From assembly GCF_008000895.1 (NCBI RefSeq), contig NZ_CP042823.1, positions 3,128,001-3,192,000 of the forward strand: a DNA stretch of 64,000 nucleotides, written 5' to 3'. Numbering within the stretch: the stretch's first letter is position 1; the number at the start of each line of letters is the position of its first letter. The notes below the pieces were generated by a model, which saw only the letters and a list, made by a program, of their open reading frames with translations, did not search any database and was not told the origin of the DNA. The translations under genes were made by a program, and so were the position numbers. This document shows positions 18,155-25,722 of this stretch, in pieces. The stretch comes from Methylobacterium sp. WL1. Its GTDB lineage: Bacteria > Pseudomonadota > Alphaproteobacteria > Rhizobiales > Beijerinckiaceae.

Positions 18155-18840
18155 GCCACGGCTTCGACGCCGCCACCGCGATCCCGGACGCGAAGGGCGC
18201 AGAGGAGCCGCGCCTTCCCGGCCTGCTCGGCCTGTTCGACCGGGCGCTGCGCGGCATCAACCGCGTGATCCTCGGCCTCGGCGGCCTCTGCCTCGTCGGC
18301 GCCTGCCTAGTGCTGAGCCACAGCGTCGTTGTCCGCTACCTCCTGAAGGAGCCCACCGACTGGCAGGACGAGATGGCGGTCTTCCTGATCGTCGGGGCGA
18401 CCTTCTTCTCCGCCGCCGGGGTCCAGGCCAAGCGCGGTCACGTCGCGATCGAGGCGCTGACCGGGCTGCTGCCGCCGGCGGTCAACCGGGTCCGGCTGCT
18501 GCTGGTAGACGTGATCAGCCTGATGTTCTGCCTGTTCTTCGCCTGGAAGAGCTGGTCCCTCGACCACGAGGCCTGGGTCGACGGCCAGACCTCGCAATCG
18601 ACCTGGGGGCCCCCGCTCTGGATCCCCTACACGCTGATGGCCGCCGGCATGAGCCTGCTGTGCCTGCAATTCGTCCTGCAGATCGCCGAGGCTCTGCTCT
18701 ACGGGCCGCGGGCGGCGGGCTGGGCCAAGCCGAAGATCGGCATCGGCGCCGACGTCAACAAGGATATGCGCGACGCGCCCGCGGTCACCCCGCAGGGGCC
18801 CGATCCGATGGGCCGGACGGTCGACGCGAGGGTCAAGTGA
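18151..18840 (+). CDS. TRAP transporter small permease (DctQ type)
   Basis: This 229-residue, four-helix membrane protein has the DctQ signature W-Q-D-E followed by a GVQAKRGHVAIE-type segment. The GTG start overlaps the dctP stop as GTGA, so translation is coupled. Both ends carry hydrophilic extensions of about 30 residues that are longer than in minimal DctQ proteins. With DctM it forms the sodium-driven membrane part of the TRAP system. Confidence 0.9.
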   Translation: MSHGFDAATAIPDAKGAEEPRLPGLLGLFDRALRGINRVILGLGGLCLVGACLVLSHSVVVRYLLKEPTDWQDEMAVFLIVGATFFSAAGVQAKRGHVAIEALTGLLPPAVNRVRLLLVDVISLMFCLFFAWKSWSLDHEAWVDGQTSQSTWGPPLWIPYTLMAAGMSLLCLQFVLQIAEALLYGPRAAGWAKPKIGIGADVNKDMRDAPAVTPQGPDPMGRTVDARVK

Positions 18841-20192
18841 TGAGCACGGCGGCGATCGGCTTCCTGTATGCGGGAGCCACCCTCGGGGCGATGCTGTCGG
18901 GCATCCCCATCGCGTTCGCGCTCGGCGCGGTGGCGCTGGCCTTCATGGTCGCGTTCATGCCGAGCGCCTCCCTCGATACGGTCGCGCAGAACGTCTACGA
19001 GGAGATGGCCTCGATCACCCTGCTGTCGATCCCGCTGTTCATCCTGAAGGGCGCGGCGATCGGGCGGTCCCGGGCGGGCCAGGACCTCTATTCGGCGATG
19101 CATGCCTGGATGCATCGCATCCCCGGCGGCCTCGGCATCGCAAACGTCTTCGCCTGCGCGTTGTTCGCCGCCATGGCGGGCTCGAGCCCGGCGACCTGCT
19201 CGGCGATCGGCTCGGCCGGCATTCCGGAGATGCGCAAGCGCGGGTACTCGCCGGGCTTCGCCGCCGGGATCATCGCGGCCGGCGGGACCCTCGGGATCCT
19301 GCTGCCGCCCTCGATCACCATGATCCTGTACGCGGTCGCCTCGGAGCAATCCCTTGGGCGCCTGTTCCTGGCCGGGATCGGACCGGGGCTGTTGCTGGTC
19401 GCCCTGTTCGCCACTTGGGCGATGTACCGGTTCCGGTCGGAATTCACCGCCGCCAAGGCGGTGCTGGAGCGCGGCGGACCGGCCTCGCCGATCCTGGCCG
19501 ACGAACAATACAGCATGGCCCAGCGCTTCTCGACGTTGCCGCGGGTGCTGCCGTTCGTGGTCCTGCTCACCGGCGTGATGGTGGCGCTCTACGGCGGCTA
19601 CGCCACGCCCTCGGAGACGGCCGGTCTCGGCGGCCTGCTGGCGCTCGGCCTGATCGCCGCGATCTACGGCGTGTGGCGGTTCCGGGACGTCAGCCCGATC
19701 CTGATCGCGACGTTGCGGGAATCGACCATGCTGATGCTGATCATCGGCATGTCGCTGCTCTACGCCTACGTGATGAGCTACCTGCATCTGTCGCAATCGG
19801 CCGCGGCCGCGATCGTGGCGATGCAGCTCTCGCCCTGGGTGCTGCTGGTGACGATCCTCGGCCTGGTGATCGTGCTCGGCTTCTTCCTGCCGCCGGTCTC
19901 GATCATCCTGATGACCGCCCCGATCATCCTGCCGCCCCTCAAGGCCGCGGGCTTCGACCTGGTGTGGTTCGGAGTGGTGATGACCATCACCATGGAGATG
20001 GGGCTGATCCACCCGCCGGTGGGCCTCAACATCTTCGTCATCAAGAACATCGCCCCCGACATCCCGCTCTCGGACATCATCTGGGGCACCCTGCCCTTCG
20101 TGATCCTGATGGCGGTGGCGATCCTGATCCTGTGCCTGGTGCCGGGGATCGCCATGTGGCTGCCGGACCTGCTCCTCGCGACGACGCGGTAG
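18840..20192 (+). CDS. TRAP transporter large permease (DctM type)
   Basis: A 450-residue protein with about twelve hydrophobic segments. Family signatures are visible: SIPLFILKGAAIG, AAMAGSSPATCSAIGSAGIPEM, GGTLGILLPPSI and GLIHPPVGLNIFVI. It carries the sodium-coupled transport path for the substrate delivered by DctP. Its ATG shares one base with the dctQ stop (TGATG), so the three genes are translationally coupled. No terminator hairpin is evident right after the stop. Confidence 0.93.
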   Translation: MSTAAIGFLYAGATLGAMLSGIPIAFALGAVALAFMVAFMPSASLDTVAQNVYEEMASITLLSIPLFILKGAAIGRSRAGQDLYSAMHAWMHRIPGGLGIANVFACALFAAMAGSSPATCSAIGSAGIPEMRKRGYSPGFAAGIIAAGGTLGILLPPSITMILYAVASEQSLGRLFLAGIGPGLLLVALFATWAMYRFRSEFTAAKAVLERGGPASPILADEQYSMAQRFSTLPRVLPFVVLLTGVMVALYGGYATPSETAGLGGLLALGLIAAIYGVWRFRDVSPILIATLRESTMLMLIIGMSLLYAYVMSYLHLSQSAAAAIVAMQLSPWVLLVTILGLVIVLGFFLPPVSIILMTAPIILPPLKAAGFDLVWFGVVMTITMEMGLIHPPVGLNIFVIKNIAPDIPLSDIIWGTLPFVILMAVAILILCLVPGIAMWLPDLLLATTR

Positions 20193-20267
20193 CGCCGGAC
20201 TTCCCAACAAACGGCGGTGCCGGTAACCTTCGCTGTGTGACCGGCGCCGCTGCCCTATATATTCGAG

Positions 20268-20531
20268 ATGACCGACCTTCAGACCATCCAGATGCTGCAC
20301 ACGGCGAACGTGATCGCCGAGGACGAGATCGACGCCAGCGTCGAGGCGTTCCTCGCCGGGGCGGTGGGCGAGCCCTACCGGTTCCGCAGCGGCCACCGGC
20401 TGAACCTCGTCAAGGCGGTGCGCAGCCATCCCGGTGCCCAGGAATTCGTCGGGCGCGCCAATGTCGGCACGCAGTTGAAGCGGCCCTTCGTGCGGGCGGC
20501 GATCCTGCAGGCACGACCGTTGAAGGGGTGA
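20268..20531 (+). CDS. Small hypothetical protein (87 aa)
   Basis: An 87-residue soluble protein without signal peptide or membrane segment; not recognised. It is mildly acidic at the start (EDEIDASVEAF) and basic toward the end (RSGHRLNLVKAV, TQLKRPF). A TATATATTC stretch lies only a few bases before the ATG and no ribosome-binding site is visible. If that stretch is a -10 element, the message would be almost leaderless. Codon use looks like neighbouring genes, which supports it being real. Confidence 0.55.
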   Translation: MTDLQTIQMLHTANVIAEDEIDASVEAFLAGAVGEPYRFRSGHRLNLVKAVRSHPGAQEFVGRANVGTQLKRPFVRAAILQARPLKG

Positions 20532-20979
20532 AGGCGGGGCGGCGGGTTCCGAGCGTGTTCGAGGAGGCTGTGCCGGCCCGCTCAGGTCATCCTGAAGGAC
20601 TTCCCGCTAAGAGCGCGTAAGATTCGGGGGGATGAGCCAAAGAGCGTGGTGGGGCTCTTCTCCCGTGCGCGCAGGCGGATCCGCCGCTCGGGCCGGGCAA
20701 TACGGGGGCGGGATGGAACGTGGGTCCCCTCGCCCGCACGGAGAAGGCCGCGCGTGGCGGCCCAAAGAGGCCAGTTTTAGGACGTCGCGTTGTTCGGGAT
20801 GAGGGATCCCGCACCGGTTTCCGGTGCGCAAGCCCGTGGGCGACCGCACCGAAACGCGGTGCACGGTCGGTTAAAAACCCTCGAAATCCGATCTCGCCAG
20901 ACGTGGTTTTGAACTCTGGCAACGCTGCCGGCATCGCGCGTTGTACAATGCCGACACGCGCGAACCGATCCGCCTGAAT
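20532..20979. other. Non-coding stretch with several hairpins
   Basis: About 450 bases without a convincing gene. Three inverted repeats stand out: GGCCGC-GCGTG-GCGGCC (20746-20762), CGCACCGG-TTT-CCGGTGCG (20810-20828), and a CACCG/CGGTG hairpin flanked by GACCG/CGGTC around 20844-20872. They lie 3' of the minus-strand gene at 20980-21111 but too far away for a simple terminator. A small RNA or degenerate repeat is possible; no promoter is evident. Confidence 0.35.
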
Positions 20980-21111
20980 TCAGCGTCCCTCGGACTTCTT
21001 AACGGCCGCCGAGACGGGGTTCTTCTGCGACGGTGCCGCCGCATTCATCTTCGGCACCGCCTTCTTGGGCTTCTTCGTCTCACGATTGCTACGCTGCTTC
21101 TCGGAGGCCAT
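20980..21111 (-). CDS. 43-residue lysine/arginine-rich small protein
   Basis: Reading the minus strand from 21111 gives a 43-residue protein starting MASEKQRSNRETKKPKKA and ending with VKKSEGR. It is very basic (thirteen Lys/Arg), with no hydrophobic core and probably disordered. AAGGA lies eight to nine bases before the ATG. The N-terminus resembles, from memory, a short conserved hypothetical family of Methylobacterium and relatives. Function is unknown; nucleic-acid binding is a guess from charge only. Confidence 0.7.
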   Translation of the reverse strand: MASEKQRSNRETKKPKKAVPKMNAAAPSQKNPVSAAVKKSEGR

Positions 21112-21170
21112 GCTGTCGATCCTTCGGTTCGAGGCGGGTGACGTGACGGCGCGGTCGCGGCAGCGATGGC

Positions 21171-21383
21171 CTACGGTTTGACATGCGCGATGAAGCGCCC
21201 GCGGGCCCAGAGCTCGATGCGGTGACCGTCTAGCAGGGTGGTGGCGTGGCGCTCGGCCGCGTCGTCATCCAGGGCGTCCACCGGGACGGTCGAACGGACG
21301 CTGCCATTCGGGGAGAACCGGTAGGCCTGGTAGGTCGTCGGCGCGCCGGACGGGGTGGCCGGGAATACGAGGAAGTTTGCCAT
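21171..21383 (-). CDS. Small hypothetical protein (70 aa)
   Basis: A 70-residue soluble protein, not recognised as a named family. It starts MANFLVFPATP, has a central DDDAAERHATTLLDGHRIELW segment and ends RGRFIAHVKP. The layout suggests a compact alpha/beta unit. It lies in a group of small genes between the TRAP operon and ybaK, separated by 59 bases from the 43-residue gene on the same strand. Confidence 0.6.
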   Translation of the reverse strand: MANFLVFPATPSGAPTTYQAYRFSPNGSVRSTVPVDALDDDAAERHATTLLDGHRIELWARGRFIAHVKP

Positions 21384-21664
21384 GTCTTCGTCCGCCGATC
21401 ACAGGCGGGGACATGCCGTCCTCAGTCACCGGAGCCTGTTGCCGCTCTTCCGGTAATGCAATGAGCCTGCGCCCAAACCGCCGCAAAAGATAGTCGCTTC
21501 GCGGCGGCGCATCCCGATTCAGCGCGGAGTTGGCTGCAGGTCAAACTGCAGCGCTTTCCCCGCCACGCCCGCATCCTCTATGAACGGCGACGCGGGTTTT
21601 CCGGATGCTTCGCTGATCTATCGGCCGCCCTCGCCACGGCCTGCGTTACCCGAAGGACACCTTC
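21384..21664. other. Intergenic region upstream of ybaK-like gene
   Basis: About 280 bases between divergent small genes. It contains the direct-repeat-like pair GGCTGCAGGTCAAACTGCAG near 21531-21550, but no clear gene, terminator or operator. AAGGACACCTTC just before 21665 is the ribosome-binding site for the downstream gene. Confidence 0.4.
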
Positions 21665-22132
21665 ATGAGTCTTGAGACGGTCCGCGCGTTCTTCGCCGAC
21701 AAGGCGCCCGACATCGCGGTCATCGAGCTGTCCACCCGCACTGCGACCGTGGTGGAAGCCGCCGCCGGCCACGGGGTCGCCCCGGCTCAGATCGCCAAGA
21801 CGCTCTCGATCCGCATCGGCGATCAGGTCGCCTTGGTGGTGACCCGCGGCGACGCGCGCCTCGACAACAGGAAGGCGAAGGCCGTGTTCGGTGGCAAGGT
21901 CCGGATGCTCGATCTCGGCGAGGTCGAAGCGCTCACGGGCCACCCGGTCGGCGGGGTCTGCCCGTTCGGGCTGGCCGCGCCGCTGCCGGTCTATTGCGAC
22001 GTCTCGCTCCGGGCCTTCGACGAGGTCGTCCCGGCGGCCGGCAGCACGAACAGCTCCGTGCGCATCACCCCCGGCCGCATGGCCGAATTGACCGGGGCCG
22101 TCTGGGTCGATGTCTGCCAGGAGCCCGGGTGA
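21665..22132 (+). CDS. YbaK/EbsC-family protein (probable aminoacyl-tRNA deacylase)
   Basis: A 155-residue protein covering the whole YbaK/INS-type editing domain. Features include TATVVEAAAGHGV, the lysine segment QIAKTLSIRI, GGVCPFGLAAPLPVYCD and the terminal GSTNSSVRI motif. The family hydrolyses mischarged tRNAs such as Cys-tRNA(Pro) or Ala-tRNA(Pro). Which tRNA this member edits is not readable. AAGGA upstream supports the ATG. It converges on the crotonase gene with a nine-base gap. Confidence 0.88.
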   Translation: MSLETVRAFFADKAPDIAVIELSTRTATVVEAAAGHGVAPAQIAKTLSIRIGDQVALVVTRGDARLDNRKAKAVFGGKVRMLDLGEVEALTGHPVGGVCPFGLAAPLPVYCDVSLRAFDEVVPAAGSTNSSVRITPGRMAELTGAVWVDVCQEPG

Positions 22133-22141
22133 GCGAAGGGC

Positions 22142-22954
22142 TCAACGGCCACTCCATTCCGGCGTGCGCTTGCCCAGGAACGCCTCCATGCCCTCCCGAA
22201 AATCCTGGCTCATGTAGCACAGCAGGGTCAGGTCATCGCCGGGATGCGGCGCGCCATCGGCGGTCGGCTCCTCCTCGGCGAGGCGGCGCAGGCCTTCCTT
22301 GGTGGCCTGCATGGTGAGCGGCGCGTGGCCGGCGAGCAGCTGTGCCAGGGCGTCGACGCGGTCGGTCAGCGCCGCGCGGTCGTCCACCACCTCGCCGACG
22401 AGGCCGATGGACAGCGCCTCCTCGGCGCCCACGAGGCGTGCGGTGAAGATGATGTCCTTCACCCGCGCCGGACCGATCAGCCCCGAGAGCCGCTTGAGAT
22501 TACCCTGGCTGAGGCAGTTGCCGAGGGTTCGGGCGATGGGGAAGCCGAATCGGGCGTCGCGTGTGGCGATCCGCAGGTCGCAGGCCGCCGCTATGGCGGC
22601 GCCACCACCCGTGCAGGCGCCGGCGATCGCCGCGATGGTCGGCACCCGCAGCCGTTCCAGGGCGCCGAGCACCCGGTCCATGAAGCGCTCGTAGCCCAGC
22701 GCGTCCTCGGCGGTCTCGAAGCTGCGGAACTGGGCGATGTCGGTGCCGGCCGCGAAGGCCTTGTCGCCGGCACCGGTGATGATCAGCGCCTTCACGGCCG
22801 GATCGGCGGCGATCGCCTCGCAACAGGTGATCAGCCCCTGGTACATCGCGAAGGTCAGCGCGTTTCGCGCCTGCGGCCGATTGAGGACGATCCGGGCGAT
22901 CCCGGCCGCGTCGGTGGTGAACAGCAGCTCGTCGGTGGCGGGCGTGGCACTCAT
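22142..22954 (-). CDS. Crotonase-superfamily protein (enoyl-CoA hydratase/isomerase-like) lacking both hydratase glutamates
   Basis: A 270-residue crotonase-fold protein. The oxyanion-hole segments FAAGTDIAQF and ACTGGGAAIAAACD are clear. The two glutamates that activate water in true enoyl-CoA hydratases are replaced by Ala120 (GGGAAI instead of GGxEL) and Ile140 (FGFPIA instead of FGxPE). Hydratase activity is therefore doubtful; isomerase, decarboxylase, thioesterase or lyase chemistry on a CoA ester is more likely. It lies 26 bases after the CoA-transferase gene in one operon with an MFS carrier, so its substrate is probably the CoA ester of the imported acid. Confidence 0.88.
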   Translation of the reverse strand: MSATPATDELLFTTDAAGIARIVLNRPQARNALTFAMYQGLITCCEAIAADPAVKALIITGAGDKAFAAGTDIAQFRSFETAEDALGYERFMDRVLGALERLRVPTIAAIAGACTGGGAAIAAACDLRIATRDARFGFPIARTLGNCLSQGNLKRLSGLIGPARVKDIIFTARLVGAEEALSIGLVGEVVDDRAALTDRVDALAQLLAGHAPLTMQATKEGLRRLAEEEPTADGAPHPGDDLTLLCYMSQDFREGMEAFLGKRTPEWSGR

Positions 22955-22980
22955 CGCTGCGTCTCCGGGTCGGGGAGGAT

Positions 22981-24201
22981 TCAGGCCGCGGTCTCGCGGA
23001 CCACGCCCCTGTCGATCAGGCCGTCGATCTCGGCGGCGGTGTAGCCCGCCTCGCCCAGGATCGCTCGGGAATGCTCGCCGAGCAACGGCGCAGGTCCGTG
23101 GACCCGACCGGGCGTGTCGGAAAACTTCACCGGCAGACCGAGCGTCTTCATGCGGCCGACCCGGCTGTGCTCGACCTCCACCACCATCTCGCGAGCGAGC
23201 GTCTGCGGGTCCCGGTGCATGGCGTTGACGTCGAGCACCGGCCCCGCCGGGACGCCCCCGGCTTCGAGGCGTCCGAGCCAGACCTCCGACGTCTCCGCGG
23301 AGAAGATCGGCGCCAGGGTGGCGGCGAGTTCGTGGCGGTTGGCCATGCGGTCGCGGTTGAGGGCGAAGCGCGGATCCTCGGCCAGGGCCTCGGCGTCGAT
23401 CGCCTTGAGCATCCGCAGCCAGTTGGTCTGGTTGGCCGCCCCGATAGTGATCCAGCCGTCGGCGGTCTCGAACGCCTCGTAGGGGGCGTTCAGCGGATGG
23501 GCCGAGCCCATCGGCCCCGGGGCGATCCCGGTGGCCATGGCGATGGCCGACTGCCAGTAAGTGTGGGTGATCCCGGCCTCGAACAGCGAGGTGTCGACCG
23601 CTTGGCCCCGTCCGGTCTTCAGCCGGTGCACATAGGCCGCGAGCACGCCCATGGCGGCCAGGATCCCGGCGGTGATGTCGGTCACCGGCGGTCCGCACTT
23701 CATCGGCGGCCGGCCGGGGCCCTCCCCGGTCACCGACATCAGACCACTCATCCCTTGCGCGACCAGGTCGAACCCGGCGCGGTCGGCATAGGGTCCAGTG
23801 CGGCCGAAGCCCGAGAGCGAGCAGTAGACCAGTGCGGGAAACTCCTGCCGCAGGCTGTCGTAGCCAATGCCGAGGCGCTCCATGGTGCCGCCGCGGTAAT
23901 TCTCGATCAGCGCGTCGGCCGTCCCGAGCAGCCGGCGCAGCACCGCCAAGCCGTCCGGGTTCTTGAGGTCGAGGCTCAGCCCGCGCTTGCCGCGGTTCAT
24001 CATCATGTAGGCGGCGCTCTCGCCCTCGAGCGCCGGGGGGACGGTGCGGCGGGTGTCGTCGCCGTCCATCTTCTCGACCTTGATGACCTCCGCGCCCATG
24101 TCGGCGAGCATCAGGCCGCAGACCGGGCCGGCCATGATGTGAGCCAGCTCGATCACCCGCATGCCGGCGAGCGGCCCGGACCGTCCGGTCGTCTCCACCA
24201 T
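22981..24201 (-). CDS. CaiB/BaiF (class III) CoA-transferase
   Basis: A 406-residue class III CoA-transferase of normal length. LADMGAEVIKVE (about 32-43), NRGKRGLSLDLK (69-80), and VYCSLSGFGRTGPY are family motifs. Asp175 in the PPVTDITAG segment aligns with the catalytic aspartate that forms the acyl anhydride. It moves CoA between acids such as carnitine, oxalate, itaconate or aromatic acids. Its start is seven bases after the MFS gene stop, and a crotonase gene follows, giving import, CoA activation and conversion of one acid. The acid is unknown. Confidence 0.92.
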   Translation of the reverse strand: MVETTGRSGPLAGMRVIELAHIMAGPVCGLMLADMGAEVIKVEKMDGDDTRRTVPPALEGESAAYMMMNRGKRGLSLDLKNPDGLAVLRRLLGTADALIENYRGGTMERLGIGYDSLRQEFPALVYCSLSGFGRTGPYADRAGFDLVAQGMSGLMSVTGEGPGRPPMKCGPPVTDITAGILAAMGVLAAYVHRLKTGRGQAVDTSLFEAGITHTYWQSAIAMATGIAPGPMGSAHPLNAPYEAFETADGWITIGAANQTNWLRMLKAIDAEALAEDPRFALNRDRMANRHELAATLAPIFSAETSEVWLGRLEAGGVPAGPVLDVNAMHRDPQTLAREMVVEVEHSRVGRMKTLGLPVKFSDTPGRVHGPAPLLGEHSRAILGEAGYTAAEIDGLIDRGVVRETAA

Positions 24202-24208
24202 CGCGGCG

Positions 24209-25501
24209 CTACTCCCCGGCCGGCGCGGGCGCCACGGGACCCACCGGCCCGGTGACGGGGTCCACGAACTCGCGCTCGGGATGCATCGTGAAGGCGAGGG
24301 CCGCCCCGAGCAGGCATAGGCCGACCGAGCCGACGAACGGCAACGTCCAGCTCCCGGTCAGGTCGACGATGAGCCCGAACACGATCGGTGAGACGATCGC
24401 AGCAATGGCCGAACCGGTGTTCATCAGCCCGCTGGCGGTGCCGGCATATTTCGGCGCGATGTCCATCGGCACCGACCAGATCGGGCCGATCACCAGCTCG
24501 GCGAAGAAGAAGCCGGAGGACAGCAGCAGCGCCACCAGGGTCAGGTCGCGGGTGAGGAACACGCCCGCCAGACTCGCGGCCGCGCCGAGGAAGCCGACCA
24601 CGATCACCGACAGGCGCGCGAGCTTCACGTTGCCGGTGCGATGGAGGATCGAGTCGCTCAGCATGCCGCCGACCGTATCGCCGACGACGCCGGCGAAGAA
24701 GACCCCCGACGCGAACAGGGCCGAGTTCTTCAGGTCGAGGCCGTAATTCTCCTTGAAGAAGCTCGGAAGCCAGCCGAGGAACAGCCACAGGGTCCAGCCG
24801 TAGCAGAAATACGTGATCGTCACCGGCAGCATGCGCCGGGCAAGCGGTCCCCACGGCACCGATTGCTTCGCGCCGACCTTGCGCGGCGGCGGCAGCGCGT
24901 CGAGTTCATCGGCGGTGATCTTCGGGTGATCGGACGGATCGTCTCGGAAATACAGGTACCAGATTACCACCCATACGAAGCTGATCCCGCCCAGGATCAC
25001 GAAGCTGGTGCGCCATCCGAAATGGTACATCAGGAACGCCACGATCGGCGGCGCCACGGCGTTGCCGAGCCGGGCGAAGGCGTGGGTGATGCCCTGCGCG
25101 AAGCCGCGCCGGCCCGGAGCGGTCCAGTTCTGCATGGCCCGGGTTGCGGTCGGGAAGGTCGCGCCCTCACCGAAGCCGAGCAGTACGCGGGCCAGGAACA
25201 GGCTGACGATGCCGCCGACCAAACCGGTCAGGATCGTGGCCGAGGCCCAGACCAGACCGCAGACCAGCAGCGTGCGCCGCGCCCCGAACTTATCGCCGAC
25301 GGAGCCGCCGATCACCTGGAAGATCGCGTACGGGTAGGCGAAGGCCGACAGGATCAGACCGAAGTCGGTCTTCGACATGCCGAATTCGCGGATGATCTCG
25401 GCGCCGGCGGTCGCGATGTTCACGCGGTCCAGATACGTGATGAAATACATCACGCAGAGCAGGCCGAGCACGGCGTTGGTGGCGCTGACGCGCTTCAACA
25501 T
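24209..25501 (-). CDS. MFS transporter, anion:cation symporter (ACS) family
   Basis: A 430-residue, twelve-helix major facilitator. MYFITYLDRVNIATAG near the N-terminus and the GDKFGARR loop are typical of the ACS family, which imports sugar acids, tartrate, phthalate and similar organic anions with protons. GGAGGAA seven bases before the ATG gives a strong start. It heads a three-gene operon with CoA-transferase and crotonase genes, suggesting its substrate is the acid they activate. The tail after residue 405 is a low-complexity Pro/Val/Gly stretch. Confidence 0.9.
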   Translation of the reverse strand: MLKRVSATNAVLGLLCVMYFITYLDRVNIATAGAEIIREFGMSKTDFGLILSAFAYPYAIFQVIGGSVGDKFGARRTLLVCGLVWASATILTGLVGGIVSLFLARVLLGFGEGATFPTATRAMQNWTAPGRRGFAQGITHAFARLGNAVAPPIVAFLMYHFGWRTSFVILGGISFVWVVIWYLYFRDDPSDHPKITADELDALPPPRKVGAKQSVPWGPLARRMLPVTITYFCYGWTLWLFLGWLPSFFKENYGLDLKNSALFASGVFFAGVVGDTVGGMLSDSILHRTGNVKLARLSVIVVGFLGAAASLAGVFLTRDLTLVALLLSSGFFFAELVIGPIWSVPMDIAPKYAGTASGLMNTGSAIAAIVSPIVFGLIVDLTGSWTLPFVGSVGLCLLGAALAFTMHPEREFVDPVTGPVGPVAPAPAGE

Positions 25502-25662
25502 CGACCATTCCTCCCTCGGAAACGCCGCGTTTCGCGGTCGCCTCGCGCCCCGTCCGGAGGGACGTGCGCATTTTGGTATTCGTTATTCAAACGCCTCTTG
25601 CACCGGAAGGCAACCATGCGTCGAGGGGACCCAGCACGAATTCAATTTGAGCGCCTCGAACG

Positions 25663-25689
25663 AAAAACGGGAGCCTTGCGGCTCCCGTT
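25663..25689 (-). terminator. Rho-independent terminator after the nitrate-type MFS gene
   Basis: On the minus strand the perfect ten-base stem AACGGGAGCC / GGCTCCCGTT closes a four-base loop and runs directly into five T residues. It lies about 34 bases after the stop of the gene at 25723-26967. It is the clearest intrinsic terminator in the window and separates that gene from the MFS/CoA-transferase operon. Confidence 0.9.
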
Positions 25690-25722
25690 GGACGTTTGCG
25701 GGTCTGGATCGTGTCGGTTCCG

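Noticed and set aside
18699..20429. 576-codon minus-strand open frame opposite the TRAP permease
   Set aside because: Low-complexity Asp/His/Arg-rich translation without motifs, antisense to a clear DctM gene. High GC content produces such frames often.
20532..20979. A third copy of the 112-bp repeat or a structured RNA gene
   Set aside because: Hairpins are present, but the arms do not match the repeat family and no promoter or T-run supports an RNA gene.
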